A stretch of DNA of 64,000 nt from Stutzerimonas nosocomialis (GCF_005876855.1 NZ_QLAE01000007.1:104182-168181), one strand, 5' to 3'; shown: positions 39,480-48,940, numbered from the stretch's first letter. Program-made: numbers and translations. Notes: generated by a model not told the origin, from the letters alone.

Positions 39480-41693
39480 ATGACTACCATGCCTCGCCCC
39501 CTTTATGAAAACAAAGAGGAGAAAGATATTGATCTTGCCCACCTCTTTGACACCTTCCTCAACAACCGCGGACTGATTCTCGGCATCACCGGTTTCTTCG
39601 CCGCGCTTGGCATCGCTTACGCGCTGTTGTCGACGCCCGTATACCTGGCGACCGCCCTGATCCAGATCGAGCCGAAGAACGGCCTGCCGAGCCTGACCGA
39701 CGTCGTGAAGGTCAACCCGCCGGTCTCCCCGGCGGAAACCGAGATTTCCCTGCTCAAGTCGCGCTCCGTGGTCGGCGCCGCGGTCGAGGCGCTCAACCTT
39801 GACATCGTCACAGAGCCGCATCACTTCCCGCTGATCGGCGGCTTCGTCGCACGCCGCTTCGAACCCACCGAAGAGGGCGAACTGGGCTGGTACCCGGCCG
39901 GGTTCGACTCCTACGCCTGGGGTGGCGAGAAGCTGCGCATCACCGAACTGCTGGTTCCGGACAAGATGCACGGCGAAGAGCTGACCCTCGAGGCCGCCGA
40001 GAACAACGGCTTCATCCTGCGCGACACCGATAACGAAGTGGTCGTCCAGGGCACCGTCGGCGAGACCATCGAGAATGGCGAGTACCGCATCACCGTCGCA
40101 GAACTGCTGGCGCGTCCGGGCACCACGTTCTCGGTCATCAAGAACCGCACCTACAACACCACCGAGAACTATCAGCAGCGTCTGAGCGCGGGTGAGCGCG
40201 GCAAGCAGTCGGGCATCATCGGCGTCTCGCTGGAAGATCCGGACCCGGAAAAGGCCGTCCTGGTGCTCGAGGAAGTCGCCAATCGCTACGTCGGTCAGAA
40301 CGTCGCGCGCAACGCGGCCGAAGCGACCCAGAGCCTCGAGTTCCTCGCCGACCAGATTCCGCAGATCCGCGCCCAGCTGAACGAAGCGCAGACCGCGCTG
40401 AACAAGTTCCAGACCGGTAATCGCTCGGTGGACATCACGGCCGAAACCCAGTCGGTACTCGACCGTATCGTCGACCTGGAAAAGCAGATCTCCGAGCAAA
40501 ACCTCAAGCGCACGGAGATGGAGCGTCGCTTCACGCGCCAGCACCCCAACTTCCAGTCGCTGATGAACCAGATCGCCCAGCTCGAAGCGCAGAAGGAAAC
40601 CCTGGAAAAGCAGATCGGCACCCTGCCCTCTACCCAACAGGAACTGCTGCGTCTGAACCGCGACGTCGAGGTGACTTCCGAAACCTATTCGATGCTGCTG
40701 AACAAGACCCAGGAACTGGACATCATCCGTGCCGGTACCGTGGGTAACGTGCGCATCATCGACCACGCGGCCGCCGACATCGAGAACCCGGTCAAGCCGA
40801 ACAAGCCGCTGGTAGTGATCGTCGCCACCATCCTGGGCGGCATCCTGGCCGTGCTCTTCGTGTATGTCCGCGAGGCGCTCAAGCGCGGCGTGGAAAACCC
40901 CGAGGAGATCGAGCGCACCGGTACGCCGGTCTACGCGGCCATCCCGTTCAGCGAGAAGCAGGGCGCGATCGAAAAGCGTCTGGCCAACTTCAAGCGCGAC
41001 AAGAGCAATGCCTCTTACCTGCTCTCGGTGACCGATCCGGCGGACCTGGCCACCGAAGCGATGCGCAGCCTGCGTACCAGCCTGCACTTCGCCATGATCG
41101 AGGCCAAGAACAACGTCCTGATGATCACCGGCCCGAGCCCGGCGGTCGGCAAGTCGTTCGTCACCACCAACCTGGCGGCAGTCATCGCCCAGTCCGGCAA
41201 GAAAGTGCTGCTGGTCGACGCCGACATGCGCAAGGGCTACATGCACAAGGTCATGCGCTGCCAGCCTGACAAGGGCCTGTCGGACATCCTGTCGGGCCGC
41301 ATCACGCTGTTCGATGCGATCCAGAAGACCCAGCTGAACAACCTGCACGTGATCAGCCACGGTCAGCTGCCGCCCAACCCGTCCGAACTGCTGATGCACG
41401 AGAACTTCGCACGCTTCGTGCGCGAAGTCAGCACCATGTACGACTTGGTGATCTTCGACACCCCGCCGATCCTCGCGGTCACCGACGCCGCGCTGGTGGG
41501 CAGCCAGGCCGGCACCACCCTGATGGTCACCCGCTATGGCCTCAATGGCGTCAAGGAAATCGAAGCGGCCAAGCGCCGGCTCGAGCAGAACGGCCTGCTG
41601 GTCAAGGGTGTGATCTTCAACGCCGTGGAGCGCAAGGCTTCCACTTATGGCGAGTACGGGTACTACCAGTACGACTACCAGACCACCAAGTGA
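39480..41693 (+). CDS. wzc: polysaccharide co-polymerase / BY-kinase, Wzc type
   Basis: A 737-aa inner-membrane protein of the PCP-2a class. Helix 1 is at about residues 31-48 and helix 2 (LVVIVATILGGILAVLFVYV) at about 443-462, flanking a large periplasmic Wzz domain with coiled coil. The cytoplasmic kinase has Walker A GPSPAVGKS (about 551-559), Walker A' LLVDADMR and Walker B LVIFDTPP. A C-terminal tyrosine cluster, YGEYGYYQYDY, is the autophosphorylation tail. It sets chain length and bridges to the outer-membrane exporter encoded at 50160. GNVRIIDHAA-x7-VKPNKPL is the usual proline-rich region. Confidence 0.96.
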   Translation: MTTMPRPLYENKEEKDIDLAHLFDTFLNNRGLILGITGFFAALGIAYALLSTPVYLATALIQIEPKNGLPSLTDVVKVNPPVSPAETEISLLKSRSVVGAAVEALNLDIVTEPHHFPLIGGFVARRFEPTEEGELGWYPAGFDSYAWGGEKLRITELLVPDKMHGEELTLEAAENNGFILRDTDNEVVVQGTVGETIENGEYRITVAELLARPGTTFSVIKNRTYNTTENYQQRLSAGERGKQSGIIGVSLEDPDPEKAVLVLEEVANRYVGQNVARNAAEATQSLEFLADQIPQIRAQLNEAQTALNKFQTGNRSVDITAETQSVLDRIVDLEKQISEQNLKRTEMERRFTRQHPNFQSLMNQIAQLEAQKETLEKQIGTLPSTQQELLRLNRDVEVTSETYSMLLNKTQELDIIRAGTVGNVRIIDHAAADIENPVKPNKPLVVIVATILGGILAVLFVYVREALKRGVENPEEIERTGTPVYAAIPFSEKQGAIEKRLANFKRDKSNASYLLSVTDPADLATEAMRSLRTSLHFAMIEAKNNVLMITGPSPAVGKSFVTTNLAAVIAQSGKKVLLVDADMRKGYMHKVMRCQPDKGLSDILSGRITLFDAIQKTQLNNLHVISHGQLPPNPSELLMHENFARFVREVSTMYDLVIFDTPPILAVTDAALVGSQAGTTLMVTRYGLNGVKEIEAAKRRLEQNGLLVKGVIFNAVERKASTYGEYGYYQYDYQTTK

Positions 41694-41699
41694 CGGTCA

Positions 41700-41737
41700 C
41701 CCCGCTCTCCGATGCGTTCGCGCGTCGGAGCGCGGGG
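41700..41737. repeat. long hairpin just after the wzc-like gene
   Basis: CCCCGCTCTCCGA (41700-41712) pairs with TCGGAGCGCGGGG (41725-41737) over 13 bp with one G-T wobble and a 12-base loop, starting seven bases beyond the stop. No T-run follows, so it may be an attenuator or mRNA-stabilising hairpin rather than a full terminator. The remaining spacer to 41960 shows no convincing gene. Confidence 0.65.
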
Positions 41738-41960
41738 ATGTGAACCGGTTACCAGCACGGCGAGCGGACATACCCAGCGACGTGGATAAAGGGAATTTCG
41801 GCCCATGCGACGTTGTCCATAGCGCGTCGTTACCGCTCTAGGTCGCGGCAGAACGAGCCCTTGCAAGTCTGCGACGCGACATCAAGCCTCTCGTATCAAG
41901 AAGAACTCCCGAGCCACGCAAGACCCTCGGCCTCTTTTTCTTTGCCGACGAAGGTGACAT

Positions 41961-43034
41961 ATGGAAAAGCAAACGTACAAGGTACCTGGCACATGGCGCC
42001 GGCTGCTTGGTCTTGCCGCCGCGCTGGCGAGTTCCCTGGCCATCGCCGACCAGCAGGAACAGCGCGCCGCGACCCATTCGGGTCTCGACCTGGTCGGGAT
42101 CAACATGTCGGCGGCCTTGTTCGCCCCGCACATCCTTCCCGGCAAGTTGGGGACCAACTACTTCTATCCCGACAAGAGCTATTTCGCGTACTACAGCTCG
42201 AAGAACATCCGGCTGATCCGCTTCCCCTTTATCTGGGAGCGCGTGCAGCACAACCTGGGCGAAGGAATGAACTTCGACCAGATCCGTCTGTTGAGACGAA
42301 CCCTGGACTACGCCGCGGCCCATGGCCAGAAGATCATTCTGGATATGCACAACTACGGCCGCTACAAGGACCAGCTGATCGGTAGCCCGGAGGTTCCCTA
42401 CGAGGCCTACGCCGAGATCTGGCGCAGACTCGCGCAGACCTTCAAGGACCACCCCGCGCTCTACGGCTACGACATCATGAACGAGCCGCACAGCACCCAG
42501 GGCCTCTGGCCGGGCGCCGCGCAGGCGGCGGTCAACGCCATCCGCGAAGTGGACCGCAAGACGCCGATCATCCTCGAGGGCGACCGCTGGGCGAGCGCCT
42601 TTCACTGGCCGCATTACAACGCCGATTTTCTGATCGACGATCCGGCGGACAACCTCATCTATTCGGCGCACCTTTATCTCGACTCGGATTTCTCCGGCAA
42701 GTACGAGCCGGAAAACAGCAAGAACATCCATCCCATGCTGGGCGTCGATCGTGCGCGGCCATTCATCGAATGGCTGAAGAAGCACAACCTCAGGGGTTTC
42801 CTCGGCGAATACGGAATTCCGTACGACAACGAAGAAATGAAAGTCGCGATGGATAACCTGCTCGCCTACCTCAACGACAACTGTGTACCCAGTGCGTACT
42901 GGTCCGCCGGGCCCGGCTGGGGCACCTACAAACTTTCACTTGAGCCGCGCGACGGCGAGGACCGCCCTCAAATGAAGATCATGCAGAAACACCTCGCTAA
43001 CAGTTGCACCGAGATTGGACCTTTCCCCGATTGA
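41961..43034 (+). CDS. secreted glycoside hydrolase family 5 (cellulase-fold) enzyme
   Basis: A 357-aa exported glycanase. The N-terminus (RRLLGLAAALASSLAIADQQ) is a signal peptide with cleavage near residue 29. GH5 markers are present: RLIRFPFIWER, ILDMHNYG, the acid/base Glu175 in IMNEPHS, IYSAHLYLDSD, and the nucleophile Glu283 in GFLGEYGIPY. It lies inside the polymer locus between wzc and the pyruvyl transferase, so it probably cuts the locus's own product during export or turnover. The substrate linkage is inferred to be beta-1,4 by family, not shown. Confidence 0.92.
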   Translation: MEKQTYKVPGTWRRLLGLAAALASSLAIADQQEQRAATHSGLDLVGINMSAALFAPHILPGKLGTNYFYPDKSYFAYYSSKNIRLIRFPFIWERVQHNLGEGMNFDQIRLLRRTLDYAAAHGQKIILDMHNYGRYKDQLIGSPEVPYEAYAEIWRRLAQTFKDHPALYGYDIMNEPHSTQGLWPGAAQAAVNAIREVDRKTPIILEGDRWASAFHWPHYNADFLIDDPADNLIYSAHLYLDSDFSGKYEPENSKNIHPMLGVDRARPFIEWLKKHNLRGFLGEYGIPYDNEEMKVAMDNLLAYLNDNCVPSAYWSAGPGWGTYKLSLEPRDGEDRPQMKIMQKHLANSCTEIGPFPD

Positions 43035-43074
43035 CGCGACGGTTGAAGAAAGACATTTACGGAGTTATTCCCAC

Positions 43075-44262
43075 ATGAAATTCGGCTTGCTATGGCATTC
43101 GTTCTCTTCCGGCAACCTCGGTGTAGGTGCGTTGAGCATCTCCAACATGTTGCTGATCGACGAAGCCGCGCGCAAAAAAGGGATTACGCCGGAATTCCTC
43201 ATCATTGGCTCGTCCGGTCCAAGCAACTATCCGCCCTCGACCGAGCGCTTCAAATACGAGTTCATCGAGTTCAACGAGAAAACCCTGCTCAAGAGCCCGA
43301 TGACGCTGCTCAACGCGATCCGCTCCTGCGACGCCATCTTCGACATCGGTGAAGGCGACAGCTTCTCCGACATCTATGGCAACAAGCGCCTGATCAAACT
43401 ACTGCTGAGCAAAGGCATGGCGCTGACCGGCCACGTACCGCTGATTCTGTCGCCGCAGACTATCGGTCCGTTCAAGTCGGACATCGCCGCCAAGGCCTCG
43501 GCCTACGTGATGAAGAAGTCGACCAAGGTGTTCGCCCGCGACCACCAGTCGTTCAGCGTCCTGGAGCGCCTGGACATCGAAAACCGTGACGAGGTGATCG
43601 ACGTCGCCTTCGCCCTGCCCTTCACCCGCAGCACCGAACAACGTTCGCCCGACCGGCTGGCGATCGGCATCAGTGTCTCGGCACTGCTGCACCATGGCGG
43701 CTACGAGGGCAGCTCGAACCAGTTCGGCCTGCAGGCCGATTACGAGGCGCTCACCTCGCGCCTGATCGAGGCGCTGATCGCCCAGGGCCATGAAGTCCAC
43801 CTGGTGCCCCATGTGATTCCTCTCGGCTTCCCCGAGGAAGACGACTACACCGTGTCCGAGGCGCTTCGCGAGCGCTACCCGCAACTGAAGCTGGCGCCCC
43901 GCTTCAAAGGGCCGATCGAGGCGAAGTCCTACATCAGCGGGCTGGATTTCTTCATCGGCGCACGGATGCACGCCACCATCGGTGCCTTCTCGGCCGGGGT
44001 TCCCGTGGTACCGCTCGCCTACAGCCGCAAGTTCTCCGGCCTGTACGAGTCGCTGGACTACCACCGCGTCGTCGACCTGAAGACCGAGTCCACCGACAGC
44101 GCCCTGCAAAAGGTCCTCGAGAATCTCGAGAACCGGGAGCAACTGCGCCAGGAGGTCGCCGCCAGCGCCGAGATCATCAGGCGCAAGCTGACCGCCTACG
44201 GCGCGGCTCTGGAAGACATCATGACCACGCTCATCCAGGGACAGCCCGCTTATCAGGAATGA
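43075..44262 (+). CDS. polysaccharide pyruvyl transferase family protein
   Basis: A 395-aa protein of the CsaB/WcaK pyruvyl-transferase family, predicted to add ketal-linked pyruvate from phosphoenolpyruvate to a sugar of the repeat unit. Visible family features are an N-terminal GNLGVGALSISNMLL, IFDIGEGDSFSDIYG, LILSPQTIGPF, and the C-terminal GLDFFIGARMHATIGAFSAGVPVVPLAYS with the conserved His of the GARMH motif. The ATG at 43075 is used because it begins the fold, 40 bases after the GH5 stop; the longer frame overlaps that gene. The flippase starts four bases after its stop. Confidence 0.88.
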   Translation: MKFGLLWHSFSSGNLGVGALSISNMLLIDEAARKKGITPEFLIIGSSGPSNYPPSTERFKYEFIEFNEKTLLKSPMTLLNAIRSCDAIFDIGEGDSFSDIYGNKRLIKLLLSKGMALTGHVPLILSPQTIGPFKSDIAAKASAYVMKKSTKVFARDHQSFSVLERLDIENRDEVIDVAFALPFTRSTEQRSPDRLAIGISVSALLHHGGYEGSSNQFGLQADYEALTSRLIEALIAQGHEVHLVPHVIPLGFPEEDDYTVSEALRERYPQLKLAPRFKGPIEAKSYISGLDFFIGARMHATIGAFSAGVPVVPLAYSRKFSGLYESLDYHRVVDLKTESTDSALQKVLENLENREQLRQEVAASAEIIRRKLTAYGAALEDIMTTLIQGQPAYQE

Positions 44263-44265
44263 CGC

Positions 44266-45504
44266 ATGCGCGATCATGCCCTCATGGGGGTCACCACCGC
44301 GGCTCGCACCGCGGTGGCCCTCGGCACGCTTCTGATCCTGGCCCGGACCCTCGGGCCTAGCGATTTCGGTTTCATCTCCATCGTCATCACCTGGTCCACC
44401 ATCGTGGCCCTGGTGACCGACTACGGCTTCGGCATGCGCGCCCTGCGCGACATCGGCGCCGAGCGCGAGCGCGCGGGAGAAATCATGTCGGCGAGCCTGG
44501 CGGCCAAGACGCTGCTGGTCGTGCCCGCGTGCGTGATCCTGGTCCCGCTGATTCTCTTCGTGTTCGACCTGCAACCGATCGAACGCCTGGCCGCCGTGCT
44601 GTTTCTGCTCGGCACGCTCGCCTCTTCCTACGGGGACCTGGGGCTGACGGTGTTCCGCAGCATCGGCCAGTTCCACCGGGAAACCAGGATCGTGGCCCTG
44701 ACCGCCGCGCTGCATTTCGTGCTGATCGGGATCGCGATCCTGGCGCGCAACGATGTGCTGGTGATCGGCCTGGCCTTTCTCGTCTCGCGCCTCATCTATG
44801 CCGCGGCGGCCTTGCAGGCGCTGTCGAAGATCCTCGACCTGCGCGGCATCATGCGCAACTCCTGGCGGGTGCTCGCCGAGCGTTTCAGGTCCTCGACCAG
44901 CTTCGCCGTGGACAGCGGCGCGACCAACATCTTCGCCCAGCTCGACGTCATCCTGGTCAACCACCTGGCCGGCCGCGAAGCCGCAGGGATCTATTTCGCC
45001 GGCTCCCGCCTGATCCAGGGCGCGGTGCCGTTCAGCGTGCTGCTCGCCAGCGTGCATATCCCGCGTTTCGCCCATCGCCTGCATCACAAGAGCGCCGGGC
45101 TGTTCCGCTACGGGATGCGGATTCTCGCCGAGTACGTGGGCATGGGCCTGGTGTTCGCGCTGGCGTTTCTGTTCATCGGCCCTCTGTTCACCGACTACTT
45201 CCTGGGCCCCGACTATGCGGAACTCAACACGCTGTGGCTGGCCTTCGCCTGCTTCACCGCTTCGCGCTTCGTCGCCGCGGGCCTGGGCGTTCAGCTGATC
45301 GCACTGGGCACCGGATTCCTGCGCACCTTCGGGATCATCACTTCGGGCGTGATCACCGTGCTTTGCTACTGGTTTTTTATACCGAGCCACGGGATACAAG
45401 CGGCGCCTTGGGTGTCAACTCTCGGCATGATCGTGCTGACACTCATCTACGGATATGCGGTGTTCAATATTTTCCGCAAGCAGCGGGCGCAGCGGGTCAG
45501 TTAA
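44266..45504 (+). CDS. wzx: lipid-linked oligosaccharide flippase, Wzx type
   Basis: A 412-aa polytopic membrane protein of the polysaccharide-synthesis MATE-like superfamily with about 10-12 helices. The N-terminus, VALGTLLILARTLGPSDFGFISIVI, is typical of RfbX/Wzx proteins. It would flip the undecaprenyl-linked repeat unit to the periplasm. Translated from an ATG overlapping the end region of the pyruvyl transferase (three-base gap). Sequence identity between Wzx proteins is low, so the assignment rests on topology and context. Confidence 0.88.
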   Translation: MRDHALMGVTTAARTAVALGTLLILARTLGPSDFGFISIVITWSTIVALVTDYGFGMRALRDIGAERERAGEIMSASLAAKTLLVVPACVILVPLILFVFDLQPIERLAAVLFLLGTLASSYGDLGLTVFRSIGQFHRETRIVALTAALHFVLIGIAILARNDVLVIGLAFLVSRLIYAAAALQALSKILDLRGIMRNSWRVLAERFRSSTSFAVDSGATNIFAQLDVILVNHLAGREAAGIYFAGSRLIQGAVPFSVLLASVHIPRFAHRLHHKSAGLFRYGMRILAEYVGMGLVFALAFLFIGPLFTDYFLGPDYAELNTLWLAFACFTASRFVAAGLGVQLIALGTGFLRTFGIITSGVITVLCYWFFIPSHGIQAAPWVSTLGMIVLTLIYGYAVFNIFRKQRAQRVS

Positions 45505-45552
45505 TTACACCGGCCGGGGTCGCCGGGCTGGTCGCTTAAGGAAAAGGCAGGT

Positions 45553-46803
45553 ATGAAAGCTTTGTTGAAACGCGTCATGAACAACGATCTGTGCAGCGGC
45601 TGCGGGATGTGCAGCGCTGCCGCAGAAGATGACGCCATCAAGATCAGGATCAATCAGGACGGTTACCGTCGCCCCTTCCTCAATCGAACCTATCAATCCA
45701 GGGAAATCGCCGATGCGGCGACTTCCGAGGCGTTCGGCAAGTCCTGTCCGGCCCTGAACCTCGACATCCGTCCCTACAAATCGCAGAACTACCATCCCAT
45801 CTGGGGTGAGATCCTGGAGACCCTCAAGGGCTATGCCGCCGACGACGAGATCCGTCAGGCGGGCTCTTCCGGAGGCGTGATTTCCGCGCTCGCCCAGTAC
45901 TGCCTGGACAAGAAGCTGGTCGACGGCGTGATCCAGATCCAGGCCTCCCAGGACGACCCGCTGGAAAACGTCGCGGTGATCAGCCGCTCGCGGCAGAACG
46001 TCATCGCCTCGTCGGGCTCGCGCTACGCGCCGGCCTCGCCAGCCGAAGCGCTCAAGTGGGTGGCGATGTCGACCGAGAAGTACCTGTTCATCGGCAAGCC
46101 GTGCGACGTCGGCGCCGTGCGCCAGATGCAGCAGCACAACCCGCGGCTCAAGGAAAACATTCCGCTGATCGTGTCCTTCATGTGCGCGGGCACGCCGAGC
46201 CTGCACGGCACCCATCAGGTGCTCGACCAGCTCGAGGTCGAGCGCGACGAGGTCACCGCCTTCCGTTACCGCGGCGACGGCTGGCCGGGCCTGACCAAGG
46301 CCACGCTGAAGAACGGCGAGTCGCGCACCATGACCTACAACGACTCCTGGGGAAAGGTGCTCAACCGGCACCTGCAGACGCGCTGCAAGATCTGCCCCGA
46401 CGGCATCGGCGAGTTCGCCGACATCGTCTGCGCCGACGGCTGGGAAGGCGATGAAAAAGGCTATCCCTCCTTCGCCGAGCGGGAAGGCAATTCGCTGATC
46501 CTGTTGCGCACGACAAAAGGCCGCGAACTTTTCCGAAACGCGGAGGCCGATGGCGTTGTCAAAGCGGAAGCGTTCGATACCGACAGCATCTTTTCGATAC
46601 AACCGTTCCAGTACTACCGCCGCACGACCATCCTGCCGCGGCTGCTGGCGATGAGGCTGCTGATGCTCAAGACGCCCAGCTACAAAGGCTTCGAGCTGGG
46701 CAAGGGGATGCGTGAGATCGGGCTTTACCAGAGTTTCAAGGCCTTCACCGGCCTGCTGGTAAGGCGCAAGAAAATCAAGAAGCGCCCGCTGGAAACGGCA
46801 TGA
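45553..46803 (+). CDS. FrhB/F420-hydrogenase-beta-like iron-sulphur protein
   Basis: A 416-aa soluble protein of the coenzyme F420 hydrogenase/dehydrogenase beta-subunit family. An N-terminal ferredoxin-like cluster site has Cys14, Cys17 and Cys20 (CSGCGMC) with a distant fourth candidate, Cys65 (GKSCPALN). Later come SSGGVISALAQYCL, IGKPCDVGAVRQM, and a second Cys group at 278, 281 and 293 (CKICPDGIGEFADIVC). Pseudomonads are not known to make F420, so another flavin or acceptor is likely. Such proteins recur beside pyruvyl transferases in exopolysaccharide loci, suggesting a redox step on a sugar or substituent. Function unproven. Confidence 0.85.
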   Translation: MKALLKRVMNNDLCSGCGMCSAAAEDDAIKIRINQDGYRRPFLNRTYQSREIADAATSEAFGKSCPALNLDIRPYKSQNYHPIWGEILETLKGYAADDEIRQAGSSGGVISALAQYCLDKKLVDGVIQIQASQDDPLENVAVISRSRQNVIASSGSRYAPASPAEALKWVAMSTEKYLFIGKPCDVGAVRQMQQHNPRLKENIPLIVSFMCAGTPSLHGTHQVLDQLEVERDEVTAFRYRGDGWPGLTKATLKNGESRTMTYNDSWGKVLNRHLQTRCKICPDGIGEFADIVCADGWEGDEKGYPSFAEREGNSLILLRTTKGRELFRNAEADGVVKAEAFDTDSIFSIQPFQYYRRTTILPRLLAMRLLMLKTPSYKGFELGKGMREIGLYQSFKAFTGLLVRRKKIKKRPLETA

Positions 46804-46845
46804 GCCAGCGTAGCGAACAAGGGACCAACACCTAAGGACTCAGGA

Positions 46846-48099
46846 ATGACCAGTTTCAGTTCACGCTTTTTCTTCGTTCCCCTCCTCATGCTGGTGTTCA
46901 TCCTGCACTTCCAGGTGCTGGGTGAAGGAACGCACAACCCGTACGGCGTCCGGGCACTGACCGAGATGTACCTGGCGACGTGCATCCTGCTGGCGATTTT
47001 CGCCACCCTGGCCAGGGCCGAAACCGCCTCGCCCGAACTGAGGATCCTCACCTATTACGCGGTCTACACCTGCGCCGTGTTCATCCTGCTGCCGGCGATC
47101 TTCTCCAACATGACCTTCGGCCAGCCCCTGGTCTACGGCTTCATCGAAGAGCGCCGGGTGCTGTTCTGTCTCGGCTTCCTGCCGTTGCTGCTGCTGAGCA
47201 AGCGGCTGAGCACGCTGCAGTTCGAGCGCGCGTTTCTCTATGCCGCCCTGGTGGCGGTTTTCCTGTCGTGGTGCTTCAAGTTCGGCGTGATTCCCGACCA
47301 GCGTACCGAGCAGGTCGCCTGGGACCGTCCCGACCGCTCCTCGATCGGCGCACACCTGATGTGTCTGGCTTACTTCTACTGCATCCAGATCTGGTCGACC
47401 GGCACCTCGCCGATCAACGGCGCGCAGCGCAGCAAGAACTTCTATCTGCTGATCGCCGTGATCCTGCTGCTGACCCTGGTCTTCGCGACCCAGACCCGCC
47501 AGCTGATCTTCATGTGCCTGTGCTTCACCCTGTTCTGCCTGCGTGCCAAGGCGGTGATCTGGGCAGCGGCGCTGTGCGTACTGCTGTCGCCGTTCTACTT
47601 CTACCCCGTCCTGCTGGAAGTGCTGGGCCTGAACATCGAGTTCTACAGCAGCCAGCTCGAAGGCGTCGAAGACAACGTTCGCTCCAACACCATCCGGCAG
47701 ATCATGGCTCATCTGGACCTGGTCAACTGGATGCCCAGCGGTTCGCTCTCGCTGATGTGGCAGGACGGCTTCATCCCCTACTTCGGCGAGCATTTCTTCC
47801 TCTCCGACGTCGGCGTGATCGGCACCCTGTTCCGCTTCGGCTTCCTGGTATTCCTGGTCGTTCCGCTGACCCTGTTCCTCTACCAGCGCATCGCCAAGCG
47901 CATCTGCAAGGACACCACCTTCCTCTACCCCACCATGCTGGCGTTCTTCGTCATCTGGCCCCTCTCGGGCCTGCTGGAATACAACCAGGCGTCGATTGCA
48001 ATGCTGTTCGTCATCCAGTCATTGAAAGCCCGTCACCTTCGCAGCAAGGAATCAGCTCATGAACGTCGCACTTATCCTCAACTACAAGGCAGCTACTGA
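46846..48099 (+). CDS. wzy: O-antigen-polymerase-like protein, Wzy candidate
   Basis: A 417-aa membrane protein with about 10 helices, starting FFFVPLLMLVFILHFQVL. A large periplasmic loop lies in the second half (NIEFYSSQLEGVEDNVRSNT to FGEHFFLSDVGVIG), where LSDVGVIG resembles the conserved spot in Wzy proteins. It would polymerise flipped repeat units in the periplasm. Its 3' end overlaps the GT2 start by 41 bases. Polymerases are poorly conserved, so context and topology carry the call. Confidence 0.8.
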   Translation: MTSFSSRFFFVPLLMLVFILHFQVLGEGTHNPYGVRALTEMYLATCILLAIFATLARAETASPELRILTYYAVYTCAVFILLPAIFSNMTFGQPLVYGFIEERRVLFCLGFLPLLLLSKRLSTLQFERAFLYAALVAVFLSWCFKFGVIPDQRTEQVAWDRPDRSSIGAHLMCLAYFYCIQIWSTGTSPINGAQRSKNFYLLIAVILLLTLVFATQTRQLIFMCLCFTLFCLRAKAVIWAAALCVLLSPFYFYPVLLEVLGLNIEFYSSQLEGVEDNVRSNTIRQIMAHLDLVNWMPSGSLSLMWQDGFIPYFGEHFFLSDVGVIGTLFRFGFLVFLVVPLTLFLYQRIAKRICKDTTFLYPTMLAFFVIWPLSGLLEYNQASIAMLFVIQSLKARHLRSKESAHERRTYPQLQGSY

Positions 48100-48940
48100 G
48101 ACGATCAGCTGCGCCGAGAGCCTGCTGGCCCACTGCGCAGACCTGGATCACGTGGTTGTGATCGATAACGACTCCCGGGACGGGTCGATCGAGACGCTCA
48201 ACCGCTGGCACGTCGAAAAGGCCGACCCCAGGGTCACGGTGCTCGCCAACCCGGAGAACAACGGCTATGCCGGCGGCAACAACTACGGGCTGCTCTGGGC
48301 GCGCAAGAACCTGGACGTGGAGCACTTCTGGATCGTCAACAACGACACCTATGTCGATTCGGATGCCTTCGCGCCCATGCTCGCAGCCCTGAAGGCCAAC
48401 CCACGTCAGTTCGTCGGCTCGGTCATCCTCAATGCGGCCGACGGAAACCTCGAATGCTACGGCGGCGGCAAGCTGTATCCGCTGCTGGGCAAGGCCAAGC
48501 TGCTGGGCAAGGGCCAGACCATCGAGTCGATGCGCAACACCCAGGAGACACCGGACTACCTGATGGGCTGCAGCCTGGCGTTCAAGGCCGATCTGGTCGA
48601 CGAGATCGGCCTGATGGACGAACGCTACTTCATGTATTCCGAAGAGGTGGACTGGCAGTTCCAGGCGCGCAAGCAGGCCGGGATCACCATCCAGGTCATT
48701 CCCGAGAGCCGTCTGTTCCACTACGGCTCGCTCAGCTCCGGCGGGCGCTCTGCCTTCTATCACTACTACCGCAACCGCGCCGCCACCCGTTTCAACAAGC
48801 GGTTCTACGGACCGCTGTTCGCACTGGTGTCCGCCTTCTTCCTTTCTGCGATCACGGTCATCAAGGAATTCAAGAATCCCGGCCACGCCTGGTCGGGAAT
48901 AAAGGGCGCTTTCAAGGGAGTAACGATGAGTGTCAAGTGA
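48059..48940 (+). CDS. glycosyltransferase family 2
   Basis: A 293-aa GT-A fold transferase: ALILNYKAATETISC at the N-terminus, VVVIDNDSRDGS as nucleotide-sugar site, NPENNGYAGGNNYG typical of the rhamnosyltransferase-like subgroup (WbbL-like), and WIVNNDTYVDSDA as the acidic metal site. FMYSEEVDWQFQARKQA is the acceptor-side motif. It would add one sugar to the lipid-linked intermediate. The WbbL resemblance suggests rhamnose or a related deoxysugar donor, but that is inference. Overlaps the preceding polymerase gene and the next gene. Confidence 0.9.
   Translation: MNVALILNYKAATETISCAESLLAHCADLDHVVVIDNDSRDGSIETLNRWHVEKADPRVTVLANPENNGYAGGNNYGLLWARKNLDVEHFWIVNNDTYVDSDAFAPMLAALKANPRQFVGSVILNAADGNLECYGGGKLYPLLGKAKLLGKGQTIESMRNTQETPDYLMGCSLAFKADLVDEIGLMDERYFMYSEEVDWQFQARKQAGITIQVIPESRLFHYGSLSSGGRSAFYHYYRNRAATRFNKRFYGPLFALVSAFFLSAITVIKEFKNPGHAWSGIKGAFKGVTMSVK

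Noticed and set aside
39450-41399. 649-codon minus-strand frame opposite wzc
   Set aside because: Antisense shadow; wzc is intact on the plus strand with all kinase motifs.
43399-45399. 666-codon minus-strand frame across the pyruvyl transferase and flippase genes
   Set aside because: Spans two clear plus-strand genes and has low-complexity Gln/His/Asp composition.
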